NCBI GenBank assembly: GCA_037783545.1
Contig: JBBELK010000165.1
Coordinates: 186,001-250,000 of the forward strand
Source: Henricia sp. BOLD:AAB3569
Taxonomy: Eukaryota > Echinodermata > Asteroidea > Spinulosida > Echinasteridae
Direction: 5' to 3'
DNA: 64,000 nt
Shown here: piece after piece, positions 10,827-22,676 of the stretch
How the letters are laid out: each line of letters opens with the position of its first letter
How positions within the stretch are numbered: position 1 is the stretch's first letter
Notes under the pieces: model-generated
Database searches by the model: none
Seen by the model: the letters and a program-made list of their open reading frames with translations, nothing else
What the model was told of the DNA's origin: nothing
Program-made: the position numbers and the translations under genes

Positions 10827-13329
10827 AGTTAACCAAACTGTGCAAATTTCCTTCAAGGGCTTCTGTCTTATCTACAAAGTAGTTTGCTGTTGTTCCCTGG
10901 AATTCGTAAAAACAGCTTCATATCCACAAAATTAATGGGCCTTCTCAAAGCATTCTCCTCAAAGCACTGAAAAGGGTGAAATGTTAACATTTAGTAAACT
11001 AATAAACATCAAATTTAAATTTGTTCCATTAAACGTTATTCCAGTATATTTTCGGAGGCTTATGCAAGCAAGTTGCTCTAATTAATTTTCTGCAATTCTG
11101 CTTGCTGTAAAAACAAAAACATGCACGAAGAATCAGAAAAAAAGGTATTGTTTTAAATAGGCCGTAAAAGGTCGATCCTTGGGTCACAACAATTTGCCTT
11201 ATTTTTTGTTGGCCTAAATGAAAATAAAATGGGTCATATTTGACTTTAGAAAATGTACAATTACTTTTGTAAAACCATGTGGCTTTGAGAGACTCCTTTC
11301 AACATTAAACTTATAAAAATTTAATAAGGGCATTTTGAAATTTTTTAAAATCTGCCCAACAATTTATAATACTTCAAACATTGTGTACAAAGCATGTGAT
11401 AGTGAGTGAAATTAGTAGTTTTTAAGAAAGTGGGTGGTTCTTCACTCAGATTAATTCACTCCTAAATTTCGGTTTTGTTCTATCATATCTGAACTAACTG
11501 ATGATTGCAAGTCATTTTAGGGAAAAATAGTAGTGGATAACTTCTCTGAAATCGTTTAGCACTTTTTTACCGAAGCCAATAATATGAAAAGCATGCCATA
11601 GTACTAGTAGTATAGAGGAGAAGAAAACAATCCCAGTCGTTTTCTTCCTCCATGCGTAAGCGATAAAAAAAAATCGTGACCAAGCAGAAAATGCCCTAAG
11701 AAAATCTCTAAATGCCAGTCTTTGACAGTCTTTGATAGCCTTTGAACTTTTCGATTCCCAACTTGGAACGAAATGCTTCGTCTTCACTGGCCGCCCAATC
11801 ATCACACCCGACCGTAGACCCGTTCACGGGTCTAACCCGACCGTACGAGCAACGCAGGCCGGCAAGCGGCAAGGCCCGGACGCGACGGTACAGGCGAGCC
11901 ACTGAGTGCAACGCGCAAGATAGCTTTGTCCGTGGACAACGTGTTTGCCTCATTTCATGTTTGCCTGCTGACTGCTGATCGATCGATCGATCAGCGACTG
12001 GAAAAGCAGCGACATATGTATGCACTGTCCTGTCCAGTGTGTACTCTGGGTACCAGACAGACCAGAGCTGTTGTGAATTATGGAAATTAGATGACGTCAC
12101 GCATTTCAACGTGTCACACAAAGGTATGCCAGGAATTCGCTCGGTATTTTGCGAGCGATTTATACGGAATATGAAAGACTGTCTTTTCGACTGTATTTCA
12201 GGTGCGCCCTCTGGCGGCCAATGGTGAATAGTCTATGTACATCGTGTATTGCGCCCAAAAAGGCAGTCTTTCCGAAAGACTACACTCAGGCCAGTGAGAG
12301 TATGCTCTCACTACTCCCCAACAAATGGGGAGTGTGCTCGTACTCCTGTCAAGTGTTATGTGATTTGTACGAAGATGGTGGAATTTTTTGGTGAATTTGC
12401 TCAACGTGTCAACTCAATAACTGAAACAACAACTCACTAAGGTTTGTTTTAGACGGCATCAAAGGTTCTTACGACTTACGGCCTGTATTTCCTCAGTTTC
12501 TTGTGAGCAATGAAACGGCATTTTTTTGTGCAGTGATGGCAAGAGACGGCCATCTTCACTGATTGCCATTCGCGCACGCGGACTGCGGACTTGCTGTTCG
12601 CGTGATGTGACCCGAGTGCAATGCGCACGCATTACTCCCGAGTAACGAGAACTGCACGCCCGAACGCAGCCAGAAGGTCCTCTGTTACTAAACAGTAACA
12701 TGGCTGTATTTTAACATATGAAGATTAAAAGTTTCTTGTTTCTGAACAAACCTGTAATTTAACGGCAAACCGTCTGTAATCATACAGAACAATATTTTTA
12801 AAATGTACACAGACGGAAGAACGTTTGTGCAATAACAACAAATTCCCAAAACAGTAAAAGTTACTGTTCGATTTTGACTTTTTCAACAGAAAAACACCTG
12901 TGACTCAACACAATTTTTTACAGCGCACGTTGTAAACTGCAAAGGGTGAATTACACATTATGAAATAAAAGTTACATGTAAAATGTGGGTGGAAAACAAA
13001 AATGTTAAAAGTAAACATTGTGTATATAAAGTTAGGCAATAAGGGTCTTTCTATAAATTTGGGGTCCAATTTTGGTGTCCCCGTTACATTTTACATCTCG
13101 TTTTTGTAAATTCAGGACACATTCTTTAAATACTTTCCATCTCAAAGAGTGAGTACATAAAGTACAATTCATAAAAAAAAATTGTTTAAAAGCCATTTTA
13201 ATGATTTTTGTACGAAAAATAACACATATCAGGTGTAACGGAGGACACTTAAATGTCACTTTTGGACCCCTGATTTATAGAAAGACCCATAAATATACCG
13301 TATAATACTTAATTGAAAATATACAATGC
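10827..13329. other. A+T-rich intergenic DNA, no gene recognised
   Basis: No domain or splice-supported exon is seen. Minor features are a (GATC)n run near 11977-11993 and a palindrome around ACCCGTTCACGGGT at 11818-11831. The 12700-12960 stretch is rich in ACAGTAA/TTACTGT words, in the same style as 8640-9050, possibly ends of old DNA transposons. Confidence 0.4.
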
Positions 13330-13333
13330 TTAA

Positions 13334-14148
13334 AGGAACACACCGGCTTTGTTGGGCTATTTTGGGCTCGAAATAGACAAATACATTATTCTGAAGCGCC
13401 TTTTAGAGTAAATTAGATAAATCCTGAAAAGACGCTGTAAAATTTGGCCGTTTTTTAGCATTTTTCAAAAATATAAGGTCACATGACTTTTCGGAACCAG
13501 ATTCCGGTTCCGAAAAGTCACATGGTCTTGCGAGTTAGTTTCGTTTCCAGCCGCATGGAAGTTTCTTACTGCAGAACTGCACCAAATTCCACTCTGATTT
13601 CCCCCCAATATGTATAAGTAATTGACAAAAGAGAGACTATTTATACATGTATGAAACAAAGTTGAACATAGGTATGAAAATTCGAACATAAATGTTTGTT
13701 TCGAGAGTCCAGAGAACGGGACCGAGCGCGTGCTACGGCAGGCTACCGTGGAGTGTAGGATATTTGCACCGTGCAGCACGGCAAATAGCCCGAGTGCACA
13801 CACAACCGGGTGGTTGCTCACCGAAGAAAAAACATGATGCCAACTCCTCAAAAGAAAACGGAAATTCCTATTCGGTCGTCCGGGCTGTCCATTGAAACCG
13901 TGAGCAGAAAATTGGAGATATCCTGAGTAGGAGAAGAGCGAATCGTTTGTGACAAAGTCGTGAGGTTCCCGCGTAGTTGCAACGGCTGGTAAAGCGTATA
14001 ACCTGTCTTTTGACCGTTTTTGTTAATTTTGCACTTCTTTAGTAAATTACGGGATATTTTGATGATTGTTTTTTGAAACGAGGGTGAAAAGGTATTGTCA
14101 ATGCTGCTACATCACTAAATCATGTAAACAGGAGGCCGGTGTGTACCT
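13334..14148. mobile_element. TTAA-flanked non-autonomous DNA transposon
   Basis: TTAA at 13330-13333 and 14149-14152 flanks an 815-bp unit whose ends are AGGAACACACCGGC and its near complement GCCGGTGTGTACCT. The TTAA target with AGG...CCT ends is compatible with Kolobok- or piggyBac-type elements. Related copies in the opposite orientation lie at 37701-38530 and 55382-56862, sharing TTGTTGGGCTATTTTGGGCT next to one end. The ORFs inside have no transposase motif. Confidence 0.75.
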
Positions 14149-14249
14149 TTAATGAAAAATAAATATACAATGCTCAATAAAATACAAATATACCCAAAAT
14201 ATATATACAATGCGTAATTGTTTATATCCCAAATTTTAGCAACATATCA

Positions 14250-14800
14250 TGTGCGGTAGGCGATAGATAGCTCCCGCATATTTAATTACCTAAAATAACA
14301 AAACCTCAGATTACGCCCCAAAAACTCTCAAATAAAGTAATTTTTAATTTACTTTTACCCTGAACATGCCAATGACCATATTCTGTGCCTGCTAAGCAAA
14401 TTTTGGGCAACTTATGATACACGTTTTAGTTGAGATAGAGCATGTTTGCATATTTGATTCTCTAATAAAATAAGAAAAACCGGGATTCTACCCCAAATTT
14501 ACCCTTCAAGTCATTTTTAAATTTACTTTTACTCTGAACATGTTGACCATACTGTGTACCTGCTGACCAAATTTCAGCTAAATAGGATGTACGGTGGTAG
14601 AGATATAGCCTTTTCGCATAATTAATTTGTGAAAAATAAGCAAAAAACAAGTTTTTACCTCAAAACTCAACTTTCAAGAAATTGTTTTAATTTACTTGCC
14701 TCTGAACATGTTGTAGTCATATTGTGTACCTACCGACCAAATTTCAGCTTAATAGCATGATTAGAACCCAAGATGACATTTTTGCATTACATGTAGTTGG
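14250..14800. repeat. Satellite-like tandem repeat, ~185 bp period
   Basis: At least three diverged units contain TTACTTTTACYCTGAACATG, then an ACCAAATTTCAGCT-type phrase, then GAGATATAG-like sequence and CGCAT/TGCAT. Unit starts fall near 14260, 14450 and 14640. No genes. Confidence 0.6.
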
Positions 14801-15184
14801 ACTTATAGTCTCCAGAGCAAATATTATTGGTAATTTGGTCCTTTAGCCTAAATGTGTGCTATTGTTTCACAAGAACTGAATTTGTTTTTGCAACATATTT
14901 ATATTTCTAATACAGGCAACAGGAAATCACATTATGTAAAAATAACTCATTACATTGCCTCAGATCACCAAGGAGGAGGCATCTGAACTACACGCTTTCT
15001 AGATATCTAAGCTTAAAATCGGGCCCGTTTTTTTAACTTACGGGCCTTTTTAACGCACTGTATTAAAATAATTAGGTGTATTACTTGGGAATGAAACACT
15101 GATATCTAAATTTGTGATTTACATCCAGGAAAAGAGCAAATTAGTGCACCAACCAGTACAAATTTCAGGTTGGATTTTTAATGG

Positions 15185-17175
15185 TACACCAAAAGTACAG
15201 GCGCAGGCATTCTCTCGTCTGAGGAAAGAAATACGCCCGAGTAAGGCCAGAGGCTGTTCGGCCGGCGGGACCAGCCGAAAGCCGAAAGGTGCCGTATCCT
15301 GGTGCGCGTCCGGCACGAGCCGATGGGCAGGATACCCCTGCCCGGGCTGATGTGCGTCGCCGGGAGGCCAGTGGGGTGGGAAGCCCAACGAGGTACCGGC
15401 CGAGGACGCGTCCTGGTGTGCACCTACCGGGTGACACGGCACAGGGTTACCGAGTATGCGGAGGAGGGCCCGGCGGGCGGTCCATCCGTTCTCGGGGGGT
15501 AACCTGCATGTGGCGTATAAGCCGGAACGTCCGGCTGGGGCACCTGCGAGGTCCATTCTAGGGGTTGTCCAGGGGGCTGAGAGCGGCCGATCAGACCCGT
15601 ATGAGCCCTAGAGTGGACAGCCCCCGACGCTTCCGAGTTCCTCCCCACAAGGAAGGAAGCCCGGGGCGGCGGCACGCAACAAGTTAGCCGCGTCGCCGAG
15701 GAGTAGCACATAGTGCTGCCCGTGGTTGAGTTGGCAGCCGCGGTGTCGACCATCGGGGTGGTGGCTGACGGGGCCATCACCGTGGACAGTCGCAACATGG
15801 ACCAGGGGGTTCCAGCGCCGTCCCTGGGCCACCAGGCCCAGCCCTGGGGGGTGGAGCGCCAAAGGGCATCTCCGCCTCCCATGCGCAGTGCTTGGGGGCC
15901 CCCATAGCCGTACCACCGGCTGCGAGGAGGACCACCGGGACATTAAGTCTGCACCGCGAGCCAGTCGGCTCCCGCACAAGGTTGTGCGTAGGGAGCCCAA
16001 TTGTCCGGCGTGCCGTGGAAAAGCCAGCTTTCCTGGGGGTCGTCCCGGGGAGCTGACCCTGCCCGCCACGCTAGCTCCGACGTGGAGCGAGTAGGCGGGC
16101 CGTATGCCGACGGTGTGTAACCGCGGAGGAGATCCGAGCCTAGCTCGGAACCCGGAGTGGTCACGTCTTGTCGGACCGGAAAACTCTGCGTTGGTGAATT
16201 GCCGATCCATTTGAGGTCTCGTCTTCCGTGCCCGTAGCAGTACCCGAGGAGTAGCACGTAGTGCTGCCCCTGGTGGAGTTGGCAGTTGTCCGGCGTGCCG
16301 TGGAAAGGCAAGCTTTCCTGGGGGTCGTCCGTGGGGGCTGACCCTGCCCGCCACATTAGCTCGTGTGGAGCTAGTAGGCGGGCCGCATGCCGACGGTGCG
16401 TAACCGCGGAGGAGATCCAATCTTAGCTCATAACCTGGAGCGGTCACGTCTTGTCGGACCGGAAAACTCTGCGTTGGTGAATTGCCGATCCATTTGAGGT
16501 CTCGTCTTCCGTGCCCGTAGCAGTACCCGAGGAGTAGCACGTAGTGCTGCCCCTGGTGGAGTTGGCAGTTGTCCGGCGTGCCGTGGAAAGGCAAGCTTTC
16601 CTGGGGGTCGTCCGTGGGGGCTGACCCTGCCCGCCACATTAGCTCGTGTGGAGCTAGTAGGCGGGCCGCATGCCGACGGTGCGTAACCGCGGAGGAGATC
16701 CAATCTTAGCTCATAACCTGGAGCGGTCACGTCTTGTCGGACCGGAAAACTCTGCATTGGTGAATTGCCGATCCATTTGAGGTCTCGTCTTCCGTGCCCG
16801 TAGCAGTACCCGAGGAGTAGCACGTAGTGCTGCCCCTGGTGGAGTTGGCAGTTGTCCGGCGTGCCGTGGAAAGGCAAGCTTTCCTGGGGGTCGTCCGTGG
16901 GGGCTGACCCTGCCCGCCACATTAGCTCGTGTGGAGCTAGTAGGCGGGCCGCATGCCGACGGTGCGTAACCGCGGAGGAGATCCAATCTTAGCTCATAAC
17001 CTGGAGCGGTCACGTCTTGTCGGACCGGAAAACTCTGCATTGGTGAATCCCCTCGGCAAACACCGAGCTAAGCTCTGTCGGCCAGCGACAGCGGCCCCCA
17101 TGAGGGACCGCTCTCCTGGGCGCCGGCCGAGGTGTAGCGTTAGCGAAGGAGGTTGGGCCGTGCCCGTCCTCCACA
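15185..17175. repeat. GC-rich block with 283-bp tandem repeats
   Basis: The composition changes sharply from A+T-rich to GC- and CpG-rich at about 15185 and back at about 17175. TTGTCCGGCGTGCCGTGG recurs at 16001, 16286, 16569 and 16852 (spacing 285, 283, 283), and the last three units are nearly identical. Long open frames exist on several frames of both strands, including a 343-codon minus-strand frame. However, 283 is not a multiple of 3, so the repeat rotates through frames; openness reflects low TA content, not coding. Possibly the repeated promoter or 5' region of a transposon, or a CpG-rich satellite; unassigned. Confidence 0.8.
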
Positions 17176-17296
17176 CTGGGTTATCTGAAATTAAAATATT
17201 AATACAATTTCAGCAAGGTATCATTGAATACATACATGTACAATTATACTTTTGAGGAAGTTTGGCAATTTTGTGTTAAAGTATTGGTACTCAACA

Positions 17297-17963
17297 TAGT
17301 CTTGGCCCAAGACTACTCTAGTCGATATTGGTTTGTGTACGCGTTGGCCATTCCCAGTAGTGCGCCCTCTTACAGCACTAACTGGCCAGCCCTTTGCTCA
17401 CTAGAGTAGTCTTGGGAATTTCTCCCGGAAGTTCAGCATTGGGGGCGGTACCGTTTTATGTAAATAGCTGCAGAGGGTTTTATGATGGCACACAAGGGAC
17501 ATGGCATACCACAGATATCTTTGCAAATATTTGCAATGTCGCAATTATCTTCATAAACAAATGTATTTTGCGATGTCATACGCCTTTGCAAACATGTTTG
17601 TAAATATATTCGCAAACATTTGCCAAGAAACTTATGCCACCGAAAATATTAGCAACGATAAAACGGTCATGTTCGATGATTCTTGTAAGCCGCCTTATAT
17701 TTTTCAAACCATTCGAAGCGCGTGCACGCGATGTATTTGGGTCACGCTCTGCGGTCGACGCGCTGTATTTGGGTCACTCGCTGATTGGTTCCCTAGGAAA
17801 GCCTAGGCAAAAACAAAGAAAAAGTTAAACCTTCCGGGAGAAATTCCCAAGACTACTCTAGTGAGCAAAGGGCTGGCCAGTTAGTGCTGTAAGAGGGCGC
17901 ACTACTGGGAATGGCCAACGCGTACACAAACCAATATCGACTAGAGTAGTCTTGGGCCAACTA
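17297..17963 (+). mobile_element. Long-TIR MITE, TAGTCTTGG ends, 9-bp TSD
   Basis: Ends TAGTCTTGGCCCAAGACTA / inverted counterpart, with terminal inverted repeats of about 140 bp containing GTGTACGCGTTGGCCATTCC. The element is flanked by the direct repeat TACTCAACA at 17288-17296 and 17964-17972. The paralogous segment at 20872-20880 shows a single TACTCAACA followed directly by CTGAATTACAC, i.e. the empty site. A second copy in the opposite orientation is at 56055-56693. A 9-bp duplication with long TIRs is compatible with Mutator-like elements, with hAT-like as the alternative. No transposase. Confidence 0.85.
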
Positions 17964-18689
17964 TACTCAACACTGAATTACACTAATTCCCACAAGAGAA
18001 AACATACTTTTTTTTCTTCTCAGGACCAGCAGCCGATTTCACGAAACTTAACGCATTTGCGCAAGTCCACTTATGCCATAAATTATTGCGCAACTTGCGC
18101 AATAAGTTGCGACGCGTTTCACGAAAGTTGTGCCAAATTTGGATATGGCGCAACTCGCCGACTTACGCCATAAAATGTGGCGTAACTTGAGCAATGGTTT
18201 TTGGTGGCATAAGCTGGAAAAATGTGTCGTAAGACAGTGAAAAAGCTACACGTGCTTATTAACCGCATCGTCAACGAACTGAACCCCGGCCTTCCGTTAG
18301 TAGAAAACGCCTTTTGAAATCTGCGATGCGACGCATGATGAGCGAGCGACATGAGCGATGGCAGCCATGATGACAGTACAAAATTTGTGAATTCGAAAAA
18401 CGACGTATGTTTTATGTACGACTATTTTATCAAGCGCAAACATCAAATAGTCGTTGAGAAAACTAAAAAATTATCCTCGTCCTAAAAGTTACAAGTGCTA
18501 AAGTAAAAAAATGAACGTTGCGCAGCTAAGGAGAGTTTCGTTAAATCGATCTTGGGTTTATTGCGCAGCTACGCCATAAAGTTATGGAGTAAGTCTTGCG
18601 CCATGGCGCAAGTTGTGCAATGTTTCGTGAAATCGGCTGCTGAGCACCCTTTTCACATGCTACATGTACTTTAGTTAGAATAAATTCCC

Positions 18690-18837
18690 AGGGCTGCATT
18701 CCACGTACGAAAATGTTTCCAAGGCTCGCCACTGGCTGCAGCGCTTTTGTGCATTCGTCTATGGAAAGCCGGGTACCTGTTGTTGGCGAACATTGCAAAG
18801 GTTTGCAATGTTCGTGTGTTTGGAACGCAGCCCTGAT
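18690..18837. repeat. Small inverted-repeat element, GGGCTGCATTCCA ends
   Basis: CAGGGCTGCATTCCA at the left and TGGAACGCAGCCCTG at the right bound about 148 bp. The paralogue in copy II is at about 21602-21748, and a diverged relative lies at about 61545-61692. Contains GCGAACATTGCAAA-type inverted words. Non-coding MITE candidate. Confidence 0.5.
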
Positions 18838-18872
18838 TGAATTCAAATACAGAAATAAAACTAGAAACACAC

Positions 18873-19093
18873 CTTGTTCATGTGGATTTAACTCATTTAC
18901 CTTTTCTCATTGGAACGCTTTTTCTCACCTGCCAGTCACTGAGAATCTTCTGGTTTAGCCTCTATATCCACGTCAGGAACTACGAGATCTAAAAACGAGG
19001 AAACAAATGAAACAGGTTGCGCTTTGGAATATTTCCCCTTTTCTTGTCGCTTTGTTTTTGGGAGTGGTTTTCGTCTTGGTCGATTACGACGGA
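18873..19093 (-). pseudogene. Candidate exon, copy I, with in-frame stop
   Basis: Reading on the minus strand, the acceptor GATTTTCAG at 19094 is followed by a frame rich in Arg/Lys/Pro, then an acidic FLDLVVPDVD-type segment. The matching frame in copy II has CGA where this copy has TGA (in CAGTGACTG), a nonsense change consistent with CpG decay. Candidate donors are GTGTGT near 18872 or GTAAAT slightly upstream in the transcript. Function unknown. Confidence 0.35.
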
Positions 19094-19685
19094 CTGAAAA
19101 TCTTTCTTTTTTTAACGGTCATGTCTGGAGGATTTTTAGTATGCTCTGCATGGAATTTTAAAAATGTAATTAATACAATTCCACATGTCGTATATGGCGA
19201 TTTCCAATACTCTGCACTGCCAAGACGAGGGGTGGTTATTGCCCCACACCGCAAGGGGCCAAGTGCTTCAAGATCAAGTAGTTTATAAGGCGCTTTCGTT
19301 TTAAAGGCCCACTGTATCATTTGCGATGACCCCAAAAGTTGACAGGGAAAACAATCTTCAAAGTAAAGACTAAATTTGTAGCAATGATCCAATGAAATGT
19401 TTCCGCCCGAGATGATATAACTTTACCAAAAAGTATCCATGAAGATGAAATTATTTAGATCGTTTGCAAACAAATTTACTTAGGTGGTTTGCATCTTGGC
19501 GGTCCGAAATGGGCGCTGTGTACTGCATGTGTGCTGTTCCAATATATAATATGGGTTGCGCACACCTGCAGTACGACACGAGCCACAGAATACGCGAATG
19601 ACTGAGAACGAAGAGAGGAATTGAGAATAAGTTTTTTTGAAACATCCCGTCAAGACCGGCAAAACACATACGTGTATGGATTTTT

Positions 19686-20003
19686 ATGGATTTTCATGTT
19701 TTTGGAAAACGTGGTACATTTGACGGATCTGAAATTTCTCCGGATGAGTTTGTCGATGTCTTTCCCTCTATTTATAATGGTTTTATTCCCAGAATCGCTC
19801 AAAAACAGATCATCTATAGGGCCTTTAACACCCCCATTAACTGTTATGGAGCAAAAATGTTAATTACAGATATTGGTAAACTCCTACCTGAATGTGGTTT
19901 GGCCTCAACTTCGCCGTTCTGCATCACGAGCGACCCTTTTTCATCTGCTTGTGAAAGAAGACATGAGTATAGATGTGATCTAGTGGATATGAAGCTTGAC
20001 TGA
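19686..20003 (+). CDS. Unrecognised 105-aa ORF, copy I
   Basis: An open frame starting MDFHVFGKR and ending VDMKLD is present in all three segment copies. Copies I and III encode the same protein. Copy II differs at five residues, with few silent changes, so there is no clear sign of purifying selection. There is no domain, signal peptide or membrane segment that I recognise. The stop overlaps a tRNA-like A-box region, so the ORF could be a passenger of a repeat, or a single exon of an unknown gene. Confidence 0.3.
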   Translation: MDFHVFGKRGTFDGSEISPDEFVDVFPSIYNGFIPRIAQKQIIYRAFNTPINCYGAKMLITDIGKLLPECGLASTSPFCITSDPFSSACERRHEYRCDLVDMKLD

Positions 20004-20046
20004 AACTCCCAATTAGGAGGTTGCGGGTTCAAGTCCCACTATGGCC
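19966..20046 (+). repeat. tRNA-like (SINE-head) sequence with A and B boxes, copy I
   Basis: A-box-like TGATCTAGTGG at 19976-19986 and B-box GGTTCAAGTCC at 20026-20036 are spaced as in tRNA genes, with a variable-arm-like AGGTTGC before the T arm. The acceptor and anticodon stems do not pair well, so it is not a functional tRNA. It resembles the tRNA-derived head of a SINE. No oligo-A tail was identified. Confidence 0.5.
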
Positions 20047-21785
20047 AACATGTTTGTGCTCCTGTTTGTACATTGTAACCTAACATAATAGTTTTGCAGA
20101 GTCTGTGCAGATTTATCATATTGTTGATAGGGTCACCTTATTACCCAGTAGTCAATTTGATGGACAATAGGGAGTTTTAGATTTAGGCCGTGAGCCGAAG
20201 GCGAAAAAGTGCTCTAGAAGTGGGAGAATGCTCCTGTCAAAGGGGCCCAAGGCATGATGAACTGTACACCAAAATCGTTTGATGCCCTTATTTAGAAAAA
20301 TTAATCTTCGTGTGAAAATACTGAAATTCAAGGAGATCCCAAATCAAGACGATCGCCATAATATTCCAATATGGACATAACGTACTTCACAGTAGATACA
20401 AATAAATTATTAATAATGTTATGGGAAATGAATTGTAATGGCCCAGTACTTAATTAATGGCACCTTGCCATTGTTCTTAAAATATTCAAAATGTAAAAGG
20501 ACACCTAATCACTGTATACGTCCGCCATACGGTAGCTTGGACGCAGCTTTTTCCAGTGCATTTTGTGTTGTAGATGTTTAATGATGACGCGTGCAACGCG
20601 CTTTTCGCTCACACAAATTTTTGTATGTAATTGCCACACGCATCGCTTTGAGGAAAAAGCCCCAGGGGTGAGATTGGAGGAAAACAAAAATTCCACGAAA
20701 AATTCAGATGAGTTCACCAGGGCACTTCGCGCGCTGGCAGACCAAAGGTGGCTTGCACACTGGGTTATCTGAAATTAAAATATTAATACAATTTCAGCAA
20801 GGTATCATTGAATACATACATGTACAATTATACTTTTGAGGAAGTTTGGCAATTTTGTGTTAAAGTATTGGTACTCAACACTGAATTACACTAATTCCCA
20901 CAAGAGAAAACATACTTTTTTTTTCTTCTCAGGACCAGCAGCCGATTTTACGAAACTTTACGCATTTGCACAAGTCCACTTATGCCATAAATTATTGTGC
21001 AACTTGCGCAATAAGTTGCGACGCGTTTCACGAAAGTTATGCCACATTTGGATATGGCGCAACTCGCCAACTTACGCCATAAAATGTGGCGTAACTTGAG
21101 CAATGGTTTTTGGTGGCGTAAGTTGGAAAAATGTGTCGTAGGACAGTGAAAAAGCTACACGTGCTTATTAACCGCATCGTCAACGAACTGAACCCCGGCC
21201 TTCCGTTAGCAAAAAATGCCTTTTGAAATCAGCGATGCGACGCGACGCATGATGAGCGAGCGACATGAGTGATGGCAGCCATGATGACAGTACAAAATTT
21301 GTGAATTTGAAAAACGACGTATGTTTTATGTACGACTATTTTATCAAGCGCAAACATCAAATAGTCGTTGAGAAAACTAGAAATTATCCTCGTCCTAAAA
21401 GTTACAAGTGCTAAAGTGAAAAAATGAACGTTGCGCAGCTAAGGAGAGTTTCGTGAAATCGATCCTGGGTTTATTGCACAGCTATGCCATAAAGTTATGG
21501 CGCAAGTCTTGCGCCATGGCGCAAGGTTTCGTGAAATCGGCTGCTGAGCACCTTTTTCACCCATTTTGCATGCTACATGTACTTTAGGAAGAATAAATTC
21601 CCAGGGCTGCATTCCACGTACGAAAATGTTGCCAAGGCTCGCCACTGGCTGCAGCGCTTTTGTGCATTCGTCTATGGAAAGCCGGGTACCTGTTGTTGGC
21701 GAACATTGCAAAAGTTTGCAATGTTCGTGTGTTTGGAACGCAGCCCTGATTGAATTCAAATACAGAAATAAAACCAGAAACACAC

Positions 21786-21980
21786 CTTGTTTCTTAGCTC
21801 CTGCATTGGAACGCTTTTTCTCAACTGCCAGTCGCTGAGAATCTTCTGGTTTAGCCTCCATATCCACGTCAGGAACTACGAGATCTAAAAACGAGGAAAC
21901 AGGTTGCGCTTTGGAATATTTCCCCTCTTCTTGTCGCTTCGTTTTTGGGGGTGGTTTTCGTCTTGGTCGATTACGACGGA
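21786..21980 (-). CDS. Candidate internal exon, copy II (basic/acidic protein)
   Basis: On the minus strand, the acceptor ATATTTTCAG precedes 21980 and the donor AAG|GTGTGT follows 21786, enclosing a 195-nt open exon. The frame encodes a basic Pro-rich stretch (RRNRPRRKPPPKTKRQEE), then FLDLVVPDVD, then a Lys-rich end. There is no recognisable domain; composition suggests a disordered nuclear-type region. Paralogous exons are at 18873-19093 (stop codon) and 23514-23698. Neighbouring exons could not be identified. Confidence 0.35.
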
Positions 21981-22315
21981 CTGAAAATATTTTCTTTTTT
22001 TTTAACGGTAATGTCTGGAGGATTTGATATAACTTTACCAAAAAATATCCATGAAGATGAAATTATTTAGATCGTTTGCAAACAATTTACTTAGGTGGTT
22101 TGCATCTTGGCGGTCCGAAATCGGCGCTGTGTACTGCATGTGTGCCGTTCCAACGCGATGCATATTTTTAAATATATAATATGGGTTGCGCACACCTGCA
22201 GTACGACACGAGCCACAGAATACGCGAATGACTGAGAACGAAGAGAGGAATTGAGAATAAGTTTTTTTGAAACATCCCGTCAAGACCGGAAAAACACATA
22301 CGTGTATGGATTTTT

Positions 22316-22633
22316 ATGGATTTTCATGTTTTTGGAAAACGTAGTACATTTGACGGAGCTGAAATTTCTCCGGATGAGTTTGTTGATGTCTTTCCCTCTA
22401 TTTATAATGGTTTTGTTCCCAGAATCGCTCAAAAAGAGATCATCTATAGGGCCTTTAACATCCCCATTAACTGTTATGGAGCAAAAATGTTAATTACAGA
22501 TATTGGTAAACTCCTACCTGAATGTGGTTTGGCCTCAACTTCGCCGTTCTGCATCACGAGCGACCCTTTTTCATCTGCTTGTGAAAGAAGACATGAGTAT
22601 AGATGTGATCTAGTGGATATGAAGCTTGACTGA
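22316..22633 (+). CDS. Unrecognised 105-aa ORF, copy II
   Basis: Same frame as at 19686-20003, with Gly-to-Ser, Ser-to-Ala, Ile-to-Val, Gln-to-Glu and Thr-to-Ile differences. Remains open. Function unknown. Confidence 0.28.
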   Translation: MDFHVFGKRSTFDGAEISPDEFVDVFPSIYNGFVPRIAQKEIIYRAFNIPINCYGAKMLITDIGKLLPECGLASTSPFCITSDPFSSACERRHEYRCDLVDMKLD

Positions 22634-22676
22634 AACTCCCAATTAGGAGGTTGCGGGTTCAAGTCCCACTATGGCC
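22596..22676 (+). repeat. tRNA-like sequence, copy II
   Basis: Same A-box/B-box arrangement as copy I, with the B box at 22656-22666. Part of the triplicated segment, not an independent insertion. Confidence 0.45.

Noticed and set aside
15608-16639. 343-codon minus-strand ORF with internal repeats
   Set aside because: It lies in a GC-rich tandem repeat whose period (283 bp) is not a multiple of 3; the same DNA is read in rotating frames and several frames on both strands are open, so openness is compositional.
19966-20046. Functional tRNA gene
   Set aside because: A and B boxes are present, but acceptor and anticodon stems do not pair and the copy is part of a duplicated segment; treated as a SINE-like head.
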